A stretch of DNA of 64,000 bases. Source: Peredibacter sp045999315 (lineage in GTDB: Bacteria; Bdellovibrionota; Bacteriovoracia; Bacteriovoracales; Bacteriovoracaceae). The position numbers and the translations under genes are program-made. The notes beneath the pieces are model-generated. The model saw nothing but the letters and a program-made list of their open reading frames with translations, had not been told where the DNA came from and made no database searches. The DNA lies in contig NZ_CP174607.1 in the NCBI RefSeq assembly GCF_045999315.1, positions 3,658,001 to 3,722,000 of the forward strand, in the 5' to 3' direction. Shown in pieces: positions 43,258 through 51,185 of the stretch (its first letter is position 1; the number at the start of each line of letters is the position of its first letter).

Positions 43258-44517
43258 ATGAATAACAAAGAGCTTTTTGAAAAATCACTTAAATATGTTC
43301 CGGGCGGAGTTCACTCTCCAGTTCGTTCTTTTAAAGGTCTTCACACGACTCCAAGATTTGTGAATCGCGGAAAAGGTGCTTTCATTTGGGACGAAGAAGG
43401 TAAAGACTTTATTGATTTCTGTATGAGCTTCGGACCACTTATTCACGGTCACCAGGATCCAGAAATTAAAGAAGCGATCATTAAGGCCCTTGATAACGGC
43501 TGGACCTTCGGCGCTTGTGAGAAATACTCATTAGAACTTGCTGAGTTCATCGTTAATAAAATCCCATTCATTGAGCAGATTCGTTTTGTGAACTCTGGTA
43601 CAGAAGCGGTTATGACGGCGATTCGTCTTGCCCGCGGAGTAACTGGGCGCTCAAAAATTATTAAGTTTAATGGTTGTTACCACGGCCACACGGATTCAAT
43701 GCTGATCAAGGCCGGCTCAGGTCTAGCTGGAGAAGCTGAGGCCTCTTCAAAAGGTGTAACAAAACACCAGGCAGAAGACACACTTATTTGCGAACTTGGT
43801 GACCTCAATGAAGTAAAAGAAGTGTTCGAGCGCTTTCCTACTGATATTGCCGCTATTTTCATTGAGCCACTTCCGGCCAACAACGGTCTATTAGTTCAGA
43901 CACAAGAGTTCCTACAAGGTCTTCGTGATCTTTGTACGAAGCACGGTGCGATGCTGGTGTTCGATGAAGTTATTTCTGGATTCAGAATTGGCTTCGGCGG
44001 TATGAGTGAGAAGACGGGCATTCACCCTGATATCGTGACTTACGGTAAAATCATCGGTGGTGGTATGCCAGTGGGTGCGATTGCCGGTAAAAAACAAATT
44101 ATGGAATTCCTCGCTCCAATTGGTCCAGTTTACCAAGCAGGAACTCTTTCAGGTAACCCAGTTGCCATGGCAGCGGGTCTCGTGAACCTTAAAAAATTAA
44201 CTCCAGAAGCTTACGTAAAGCTAGAAAACAACACCAAGAATGTTGTGGCCCTTATGCAAGACTGGATGAATAAGAACGGTTTTGAAGACTACCAAACTAT
44301 CCAGTATGGTTCTCTTTTCTACCCAATCTCAACTCACAAAAAACTCACAAATATTGGTGACCTTCCATCAAACATGGGCGAGCGCTTTAAGAAACTTTTT
44401 GAAGTGTTCCTTAACAAGGGCATCTATCTTGCTCCAAATGGTTACGAAGTGGGCTTCGGTTCACTTGCTCACGATGAAAAAGTTCAAGAAGAACTAAAAC
44501 GGAGATTATGGACGTAA
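43258..44517 (+). CDS. hemL: Glutamate-1-semialdehyde 2,1-aminomutase
   Basis: A 419-residue PLP enzyme making 5-aminolevulinate, the second step of the C5 pathway. It shows VPGGVHSPVRSF, NSGTEAVMTAIRLARG, YHGHTD, the PLP-contacting FDEVISGFR (Asp236) and the Schiff-base lysine in YGKIIGGGMPVGA (Lys263). Length and motifs are standard, unlike the two genes before it. It starts one base after the hemC-hemD stop and overlaps the sensor kinase gene by 10 bases. Confidence 0.96.
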   Translation: MNNKELFEKSLKYVPGGVHSPVRSFKGLHTTPRFVNRGKGAFIWDEEGKDFIDFCMSFGPLIHGHQDPEIKEAIIKALDNGWTFGACEKYSLELAEFIVNKIPFIEQIRFVNSGTEAVMTAIRLARGVTGRSKIIKFNGCYHGHTDSMLIKAGSGLAGEAEASSKGVTKHQAEDTLICELGDLNEVKEVFERFPTDIAAIFIEPLPANNGLLVQTQEFLQGLRDLCTKHGAMLVFDEVISGFRIGFGGMSEKTGIHPDIVTYGKIIGGGMPVGAIAGKKQIMEFLAPIGPVYQAGTLSGNPVAMAAGLVNLKKLTPEAYVKLENNTKNVVALMQDWMNKNGFEDYQTIQYGSLFYPISTHKKLTNIGDLPSNMGERFKKLFEVFLNKGIYLAPNGYEVGFGSLAHDEKVQEELKRRLWT

Positions 44518-45434
44518 ATAAAACCCGCCGTTGGTTTTATGGTCTGACTCTTCTATGGGTCTTTATGCTCCTGGGTCTTGGGAGCTGGTGGCTCTTTCTC
44601 GTTTTTAAACTCCACTCAACCATGAGTGAACTCAATTTACCGGAACTCGGCTCTCAGAGCCGATTCCTTAATATGATGAGATGGGAAGGAACGTTCTTCT
44701 TTATCTTCCTGATTCTCTTAGGTGGATCGCTTTTCCTCATGTATTTCCGTGACATGAAAAAGTCCAAGGCCATGCAGGCATTCTTCTCTTCTCTGTCTCA
44801 CGAACTTAAAACGCCTCTCGCGAGTATGCGTCTTCAAGCTGAAGTGATTAAGGACATGATCGAAGATGAAACTCACGATCACGAGACTCTTTCAAATCTT
44901 ACGAAACGCCTGATCGAAGATACCCATAAACTTGAATCTGAACTTGAAAAGAGTCTGCAGCTTTCTCGTATAGAACAAGATGCTCCTCTAACACTTGTGC
45001 CTGTGAGTATTGAGCGCTTTATTAAGCGTCAGGAGCAAAAGCTCCTTCACTCTCCCCTTAAAGTGGATCTCAAAATGGACATGGACGCCAAAGAAGTCAT
45101 GGCCGATGAGCTTGCCTTGAATCTTATTTTCAGAAACCTTTTTGAAAATACTCTTCGCCACAACAAAGAGGCCAAACTTGTTTCAATTGCTTGTCGTAAA
45201 CATGGACCCTGCGTGGAAATCACTTACGATGATCACGGAAAAAAATTCACAGGAGATATGAACCTTCTGGGTTCTCTTTTCTATAAATTTGAATCAAGTA
45301 AAGGCAGTGGCATTGGTCTATATCTTATTAAAAACCTCATGCGGAAGATGCAAGGGCAGCTCGAGATCTTAAACGATGACCGTTTAAAATTTCGTCTAAC
45401 GTTTTTAGCACCTACAGGAGAGGCCGATGTCTGA
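44508..45434 (+). CDS. Sensor histidine kinase in the heme operon
   Basis: A 308-residue membrane histidine kinase. It has two spans (about 12-33 and 62-80) enclosing a periplasmic loop of only some 27 residues, then a HisKA domain with SSLSHELKTPL (His98) and a HATPase domain (N box NLFENTLRHN, G2 box GSGIGLYLIK; the G1 box DDHGKKF is weak). With so small an outer loop it probably senses something in or at the membrane. It overlaps hemL by 10 bases and its regulator gene by 8, so all are co-expressed. The signal could be heme, a precursor, or membrane or redox state; this is inference. Confidence 0.93.
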   Translation: MDVNKTRRWFYGLTLLWVFMLLGLGSWWLFLVFKLHSTMSELNLPELGSQSRFLNMMRWEGTFFFIFLILLGGSLFLMYFRDMKKSKAMQAFFSSLSHELKTPLASMRLQAEVIKDMIEDETHDHETLSNLTKRLIEDTHKLESELEKSLQLSRIEQDAPLTLVPVSIERFIKRQEQKLLHSPLKVDLKMDMDAKEVMADELALNLIFRNLFENTLRHNKEAKLVSIACRKHGPCVEITYDDHGKKFTGDMNLLGSLFYKFESSKGSGIGLYLIKNLMRKMQGQLEILNDDRLKFRLTFLAPTGEADV

Positions 45435-46122
45435 GCTATCGCTTCTCTTAGTTGAGGATGAGGCAAACCTTGGTCAAACACTCCGTGATTATCTTCGCGC
45501 AAAGAAATTTAACGTGGATCTAGCGGCCACATGCGCTGAGGCCCGGGTGAAGTTCGCCCAGATGAAACCCGCTATCGCGATCCTGGATATTGGACTTCCT
45601 GATGGTGACGGAATAACTCTCGCCCGTGAGTTTAGAAAACAAAGTAAAGAATGTGTGCTCCTTTTCTGTACGGCCTTGAACGATCCTACTCTTCGTGTGG
45701 AAGGTCTCGAGCTTGGTGCGGAAGACTACGTCACAAAACCATTTGAGCTAAAAGAGCTGACACTTCGTTTAGACCGCATTTTAAAATCACGACAAATCAC
45801 TCTTCATAATCCAGACGAATATCGTTATGGGAAACTCATTTTCTGGCCCAAGCGTTTTGAAATTCAAGATGCTGACGGACACATCTCGTCTTTAGGCCAG
45901 AAAGAATGCGCCATTTTGGAACTCTTAATTGAGAAGAAAAACGAAGTGGTCTCTCGCGACGAGATGATTGAAAAAATCTGGGGAGAAAACAGCTTCCCGA
46001 CAAATAGAACTATCGACAACTACATTGTTAAACTCCGGAAATGGGCCGACTCAGACACGTCTCAGGTTCAGATCACATCCGTGAGAGGCATTGGCTATAA
46101 ATTAGAATGGAAAGGACACTAA
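45427..46122 (+). CDS. OmpR-type response regulator
   Basis: A 231-residue regulator with a receiver domain (phosphoacceptor Asp54 in AILDIGLPDGDG, Thr82, Lys104) and a C-terminal winged helix of the OmpR/PhoB class (about 135-228, ending SVRGIGYKLEW). It is the cognate partner of the kinase gene it overlaps. Location between hemL and hemE suggests it controls this operon or heme-using genes, but no binding site was found. Confidence 0.95.
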   Translation: MSELSLLLVEDEANLGQTLRDYLRAKKFNVDLAATCAEARVKFAQMKPAIAILDIGLPDGDGITLAREFRKQSKECVLLFCTALNDPTLRVEGLELGAEDYVTKPFELKELTLRLDRILKSRQITLHNPDEYRYGKLIFWPKRFEIQDADGHISSLGQKECAILELLIEKKNEVVSRDEMIEKIWGENSFPTNRTIDNYIVKLRKWADSDTSQVQITSVRGIGYKLEWKGH

Positions 46123-47145
46123 ATGGACATCTTTGAAAACCGCGGATCAACTCTTCCAGTATGGTTCATGCGCCAAGCGGGCCGTTATCACTCACACTAT
46201 CAGGGAATCAAAAAGAACTCTGACTTCATGACTATGTGTAAAAACCCAGAGCTTGCTTGTGAAGTAACTCTAGGACCTATCCAGGACTTCGGTTTCAATG
46301 CCGCCATCCTTTTCTCTGATCTCTTGTTCCCACTTGAACAACTAGGCATGGGTCTTTCTTATCATTCAGGTCCACCAACTCTAGAGTGGCACCTTCAATC
46401 AAAAGAAGACATCCAGAAGCTAAAACTAAAAGCTCCAGGCGAAGAGTTTTATAAATTCCAAGGTGAAGCTTGTAAGCTTCTTCGTGAACGCCTTCCTAAA
46501 GACGTAACACTTCTAGGTTTCGTAGGTGCTCCTTTCACGCTTTATACATACGCTGTTGAAGGCTCTCACGCCGGAAATCTTGTTTCAGCAAAACAAGGTC
46601 TATTCGACGGTCGTTTCGAAGCTTTCTGTAACATTCTTATGCCAGAACTTCTTAAAGAGATGCTGGTTCAAGCTAATAACGGTGCTCAAGCGGTTGCTCT
46701 TTTTGATACAGCTGCTGGGGAACTTTGTGTGGCCGATTACAAGGAATTCATCGTTCCTAAGATCACTGCTCTACTTAAAGAGTTCAAAGCAAAATCGCCT
46801 AAGACAAAAGTGATTTACTACTCTAAGCACACTCAAGCGGGTTTTATTAAGGCCCTTGATCTCACTAACATTGATGTGATCGGTGTTGATTGGAGATGCG
46901 ATTTAGTTGAGATTCAAAAGCTTCTTCCTCCACATTGCTTCATTCAAGGAAATCTTGATCCAGCTTGGTTACACCTTCCGAATGAAATCATGCTAAAGAA
47001 AGCGGCTGCCTATTATCAGGATCTTCGTGATCGTGGTTTAGACTTTAAACGTTGGGTGGCAGGTCTAGGTCATGGCGTACTTATTCAGACTCCTGAAGAA
47101 AACGTAAGAACCCTGGTAAAACTGATCCAAACACAAAAAATTTAG
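46123..47145 (+). CDS. hemE: Uroporphyrinogen decarboxylase
   Basis: A 340-residue enzyme that removes four carboxyl groups from uroporphyrinogen III to give coproporphyrinogen III. The signature PVWFMRQAGRYHSHY (about 12-26), LFSDLLFPLEQLG and GFVGAPFTLYTYAVEG are clear, and length is normal. It starts directly after the response regulator stop with AAAGGA upstream. It is the last heme gene here; later steps (hemN/hemG/hemH) are not in the window. Confidence 0.96.
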   Translation: MDIFENRGSTLPVWFMRQAGRYHSHYQGIKKNSDFMTMCKNPELACEVTLGPIQDFGFNAAILFSDLLFPLEQLGMGLSYHSGPPTLEWHLQSKEDIQKLKLKAPGEEFYKFQGEACKLLRERLPKDVTLLGFVGAPFTLYTYAVEGSHAGNLVSAKQGLFDGRFEAFCNILMPELLKEMLVQANNGAQAVALFDTAAGELCVADYKEFIVPKITALLKEFKAKSPKTKVIYYSKHTQAGFIKALDLTNIDVIGVDWRCDLVEIQKLLPPHCFIQGNLDPAWLHLPNEIMLKKAAAYYQDLRDRGLDFKRWVAGLGHGVLIQTPEENVRTLVKLIQTQKI

Positions 47146-47236
47146 TCCTCTTTACGGGAGCTTAGACAGTTACAATTTGTTACACATTCCTTGCACGATC
47201 CCATGTTAAGATTGGATTACAGCCATGGAGGTACGT

Positions 47237-47368
47237 ATGAATAAAATTCTTTTGGCCCTGTTTGTTTGTGTATTTTCAGTCGGTGCTCTTGCCTGCGGAG
47301 GCAATGGTGCTAAAGACAAAGATGAAGAGAAAAAGTTATTTGAAACCACGATGATTCGACCGGTTTAA
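47237..47368 (+). CDS. 43-residue exported peptide or small lipoprotein
   Basis: A very short gene: Met-Asn-Lys, a hydrophobic stretch (ILLALFVCVFSVGALA), then Cys20-Gly-Gly and a charged tail (AKDKDEEKKLFETT). The site GALA/C fits a signal peptidase I cut (AxA) as well as a loose lipobox, so the product is either a 24-residue secreted peptide or a small lipoprotein. A GGAGG ribosome binding site stands six bases before the ATG and a strong terminator follows the stop. It is 91 bases after hemE and could be read through from the heme operon. Function is unknown. Confidence 0.7.
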   Translation: MNKILLALFVCVFSVGALACGGNGAKDKDEEKKLFETTMIRPV

Positions 47369-47373
47369 AAATG

Positions 47374-47400
47374 AAGGGGCCCTTAAGGCCCCTTTTTTTT
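47374..47400 (+). terminator. Rho-independent terminator after the small exported peptide gene
   Basis: AAGGGGCC (47374-47381) pairs with GGCCCCTT (47387-47394) across a five-base loop and runs into eight T residues (47393-47400). It ends the plus-strand heme-side transcript and overlaps the last codons of the convergent fibre gene. Confidence 0.9.
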
Positions 47401-50400
47401 GGTCTGTTTTTGTTCTAGCGCATTCAATCTCTTCTCAAACATTTCATTCTGCTTCATGAGCATTTCGTTCTGCTCTTTGAGAGAAGCGATCTCACGTTTG
47501 AGCTCTTTATCATTTGAAGCAAGTTCTTTAATCGCCTCAATAATTGGGGCCACGAGAAGTTGATAAGAAACAGAAAGAAACCCTTCTTTATTTTCTTTAA
47601 CTGCTTCTGGATAGACCTTCTTCACCTCTTGCGCGATGAGACCCAGCTGTTTTGATTTATCTGGTGAATTTTTCCAGTGATAAGTGACACCTGAGAGTTG
47701 AGACAACTTCTCGACGCTATTTAAAATCGGTTCGATATCTTTTTTAAGTCGAATGTCCGATGACTGAGACAACGTTCCGTTGACACCGAAGTTACCAGCG
47801 ACATCGAGGTAAGCGACCTGTCCGCAAGTCCCACTCTGGCAGTTATACATTTGAAAAATATTGCTGTTACTTCCCCAATGGTGAATAGAAAGGCTTCTCT
47901 TTGTACCAGAAGTGTTTACATCTAATGAGGAATCGTTTCGGCTTAGAAGACCTATATTAGATGATCCATCAGTAACATAACCCTGGCCAACTGTATGGAA
48001 AGTATAAGAAGGAGAAGTCGTCCCAATCCCTACTTTACCAGCAGTATCAATATTCAAACGAGAAATACCATTGGTAACGAGTGATAGGTTGGTGGCACCG
48101 ATGGCCCCCATTTCCGTTTGGTTCAGAGGAGAATAGTATCCAAGATAACCTTTGTTAGTTGCAAATTGAATGTGCCCGTTCACGTCCAGCTTAGCAGCTG
48201 GGGCTGAAGTTCCGATTCCCACGTTTCCACCAAAAGGAAGAATCGAGAAATTTCGATGTGTGAGTGAGTCGGCTGACATTAGTCCCCAAGTATCTTCTGC
48301 CAGCCATCCCAATTGAAGATAATCATTATTCGCAGAACTAGTGCTGGTTATACGCAATAAAGAACTGGTTCCATTACTTATCATTGTACCGGTTCCTGAA
48401 ATCTCCAATTTTGATCCTGGGGCGCTTGCTCCAATTCCTACATTTCCCGCACCAGTGACATTGAAAAATGAAGTCCCATTCAAAATAGCATTCAATAGAT
48501 AACTTCCATTGGAAGTTAAACCGACAGCGTCTTTAGCAAGAAACTGAACTCCCGTATTCGAAATACCTCCATCAGTTCCACTGATGAAGGCCGCATTCAC
48601 ATTTGAGATACCATTGAAGACCTTAACTACATGCAAACGCGAAGTAGGTGTTGATGTTCCAATACCGACATCACCTCCAGCATCGATACGCATTCGTTCA
48701 TTTGTTCCTGTAGAAGTGTTTGTCGCAAAAATGATCGGAGTGTTTGAATACGTATTGATCTTGAAAGGCCATGAGGCATTCGATTCAATAAAGTTAGCAG
48801 GAGTCCCGCCCGCTGATTGTCCCCAAGCTCCCATCGTAATGCTATTTGTTCCGGCCATTGCTGTAAGGCCCGCTCCTCCAGTAGCATCGGAGTTTTTCAT
48901 TTGAACTCTTTTAAAAGTTGCCGCAGAGTTCGTTTGAATATCTAGCGTGTTGTTCGCCGCTGGCGTGCCTCCAATCCCGACGTTGCCTGAAGCACGATAA
49001 ACGTTACCGCTATTTAAAAGCCAATAAGAAGATGCAGAGATTGCACTATCCACATAAGACTTATTGGTCACATCTGTTAAGTTCGTTGGAATGTTGCTGT
49101 TTTGTAGAGAACTTGATCCACCAAAAGTAAACGTCCCGGATGAAATCGTTTCACCTGCATTATTGATCGGAGTAAATCCAAGAGCAGTTGTGACTTCACT
49201 CGAAGTTAAGGCAGACCAGGCCGCAGTGTTTGCTCCAGTTGCTTTAAAAAAGTATCCAGTATCTCCTGCAACCGGTGAAGGAAGAAGCGAAGTACTTACA
49301 TCAATAGTCGGGTTACCAGAAACACCATTTCCATTTGTCACTGTTGTTCTGCTGGCGACTCCAGTGATACTCCTTCCTGTAAAGGTATCGGCCGCTGTTT
49401 GAACTAAGATTCCATTCGTATTAAAAGCAGCAAGAGATGTTAAAGTAGCATCTGCCGCTTGTTTTTCAGTAGCAAGCTCATCAATCGCGCCTTGAACAGT
49501 CGAGGCCGCTATTGTTCCTGCCGGAGTATTTGTAATAAGAGAAGCATTGTAATCACCGGCCGTTGCCGTTATGGCTCCTGTTCTTCCAAAAACAGTTGTG
49601 ATTGGCGACGCTGTTGGAGTGATCCAACTTAAAACGCCGGTCGCATTTGATGAAAGAACTTGCCCTGCTGTCGGAGCTGTTAAAGGGAAAGTATAAGTAA
49701 TCGTGGCCCCTAAAGAACTAGGTGCTTTCAGTTCAACATAATTGGCATTATCTGATTTAAGGCGAAGCTTTCCAGAAATGGCCGCATTACCAACGACATC
49801 GAGTTTTTCTGCTGGCGTGATCGTACCAATCCCCACATTACCAGTAGGACTTACGGTTAATCTTTTTACGTAACCACTGTCCAAAATATTAAACCCATTA
49901 TCATCAGCACCAATGTAGGCCTTGCCCGCGGCCGCACCAGTTCTTTCCAGTGCAAGTTGAGCGGATGAGCCTGAACTTGTTAAATGCAGTTTTTGATCTG
50001 GAGTTGTTGTTCCAATACCAACGTTTCCAGAGTTGTAATAAACAATCGTTCCGGATTTACTCCACACTGATGCTCCACCGATCTGAGCATCAACATAGGC
50101 CATATTGGCGGCATCTCCAGGGTTCACTGGATTAGCAATATTGATGATAGTCTTCCCTCCCATATCAATGTCACCTGTCATGGTGCCACCAGCGAGAGGA
50201 AGTTTTGTATTATCAGTTGAGATATCTGGTACACAAGCGAATGTCACAGTCGGTGGCGCAGTGATTGTGAGCTTCTCTGTTCCAAAACAAGTTGGAAGAT
50301 TCGCCGCAATGACTTGATCCCAGCCTGCACCATAACTAAGAGTTGCAATGGTTCCAATGCCTAAATTTGTTCGAGCGGCCGCTGCAGTTGAGGCACCTGT

Positions 50401-51111
50401 ACCACCTTGAGCGAGTGGAAGTTGCGCCACTTCACTCATCACTCCTGAAGCATTGTTTACAAGAACATAGTTTGCTGTTCCGTTGGCAAGTTTTGAACGA
50501 GAGATGTTTCCAGCGAGATGAGTATCAGTAACTCCCGCGATATCAATGGCAATTGTTCCTGAGTTGGTAATTGTTCCACCCGAAAGTCCTGAACCCGCAG
50601 TGATATCAGTCACTGTTCCACCAGTGGCACCAACAATTGGTTTTGGTTCCCATTTAGAACCTGTCCAAGTCAGTACTTCATTAGGATTAGCATTTAATTT
50701 CGAAAGACCATGAGCGACTTGTGCCGAAGGTACAGAATGCAATGATTGAAACGAATAAACCTTGTCTGGATCTGGTGATTCATTGGTTACACGAATGACC
50801 GCAGAGTCTGGAGTAGTAATTGTCCCTAACACTTCAGATAGTGTTTGAGTTCCACAAAGCAAATCAAGCTTTACATGGAAGACACCATTCGTGAGTGGCA
50901 CATTTAAGATTTGTTGTGAGCAAAGAATGTTGGATGTATCAGCACTGTTGGCCAATTCAAATTTTAAATTAACAGGTCCAGCTACAGGCGAGCCATTGCT
51001 ATTAACAAGTCGACCGGAGTAGCTAAGCGATTCAGCGAAAGCGAAACTGCTCGTGATAATCATCACGAAAACGGTTAAAAAATGTCTTTTTAAGCGCTGA
51101 TTAAGTCCCAT
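47383..51111 (-). CDS. Secreted fibre protein with S74 chaperone domain (fibre 1)
   Basis: A 1242-residue protein. The signal peptide (1-26, ending AFA) is followed by a short beta domain (SLSYSGRLVNSNGSPV). A long fibre of low-complexity beta segments comes next, with recurring GNVGIGTTTP-type turns and SKWEPKPIVGATGGTV-type linkers. The peptidase S74 (intramolecular chaperone auto-processing) domain begins SDIRLKKDI, with the Ser1118-Lys1123 dyad and GLIAQEVKKVYPEAV. A coiled coil of about 45 residues ends the protein. In phage tail spikes S74 domains guide trimer folding and then cut themselves off at that serine. No phage gene is nearby, so a cell-surface trimeric fibre is inferred. The start lies only about 13 bases from a promoter box. 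Confidence 0.85.
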   Translation of the reverse strand: MGLNQRLKRHFLTVFVMIITSSFAFAESLSYSGRLVNSNGSPVAGPVNLKFELANSADTSNILCSQQILNVPLTNGVFHVKLDLLCGTQTLSEVLGTITTPDSAVIRVTNESPDPDKVYSFQSLHSVPSAQVAHGLSKLNANPNEVLTWTGSKWEPKPIVGATGGTVTDITAGSGLSGGTITNSGTIAIDIAGVTDTHLAGNISRSKLANGTANYVLVNNASGVMSEVAQLPLAQGGTGASTAAAARTNLGIGTIATLSYGAGWDQVIAANLPTCFGTEKLTITAPPTVTFACVPDISTDNTKLPLAGGTMTGDIDMGGKTIINIANPVNPGDAANMAYVDAQIGGASVWSKSGTIVYYNSGNVGIGTTTPDQKLHLTSSGSSAQLALERTGAAAGKAYIGADDNGFNILDSGYVKRLTVSPTGNVGIGTITPAEKLDVVGNAAISGKLRLKSDNANYVELKAPSSLGATITYTFPLTAPTAGQVLSSNATGVLSWITPTASPITTVFGRTGAITATAGDYNASLITNTPAGTIAASTVQGAIDELATEKQAADATLTSLAAFNTNGILVQTAADTFTGRSITGVASRTTVTNGNGVSGNPTIDVSTSLLPSPVAGDTGYFFKATGANTAAWSALTSSEVTTALGFTPINNAGETISSGTFTFGGSSSLQNSNIPTNLTDVTNKSYVDSAISASSYWLLNSGNVYRASGNVGIGGTPAANNTLDIQTNSAATFKRVQMKNSDATGGAGLTAMAGTNSITMGAWGQSAGGTPANFIESNASWPFKINTYSNTPIIFATNTSTGTNERMRIDAGGDVGIGTSTPTSRLHVVKVFNGISNVNAAFISGTDGGISNTGVQFLAKDAVGLTSNGSYLLNAILNGTSFFNVTGAGNVGIGASAPGSKLEISGTGTMISNGTSSLLRITSTSSANNDYLQLGWLAEDTWGLMSADSLTHRNFSILPFGGNVGIGTSAPAAKLDVNGHIQFATNKGYLGYYSPLNQTEMGAIGATNLSLVTNGISRLNIDTAGKVGIGTTSPSYTFHTVGQGYVTDGSSNIGLLSRNDSSLDVNTSGTKRSLSIHHWGSNSNIFQMYNCQSGTCGQVAYLDVAGNFGVNGTLSQSSDIRLKKDIEPILNSVEKLSQLSGVTYHWKNSPDKSKQLGLIAQEVKKVYPEAVKENKEGFLSVSYQLLVAPIIEAIKELASNDKELKREIASLKEQNEMLMKQNEMFEKRLNALEQKQTKKKGP

Positions 51112-51123
51112 ATTCTTAAAGAC

Positions 51124-51150
51124 TTATCGACATTTGTTAGGATTTTATTA
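51124..51150 (-). promoter_or_regulatory. Sigma-28-like promoter candidate for fibre gene 1
   Basis: Minus strand: GTCGATAAGTC (box 51124-51131) with TAAT 15 bases upstream (51147-51150). It differs from TAAA-N15-GCCGATAA by one base in each element. Transcription would begin about six bases before the ATG, leaving no room for a ribosome binding site. Confidence 0.5.
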
Positions 51151-51185
51151 ATAGGCCAGAGCACACTAAAACCCAAAGAATTCGA

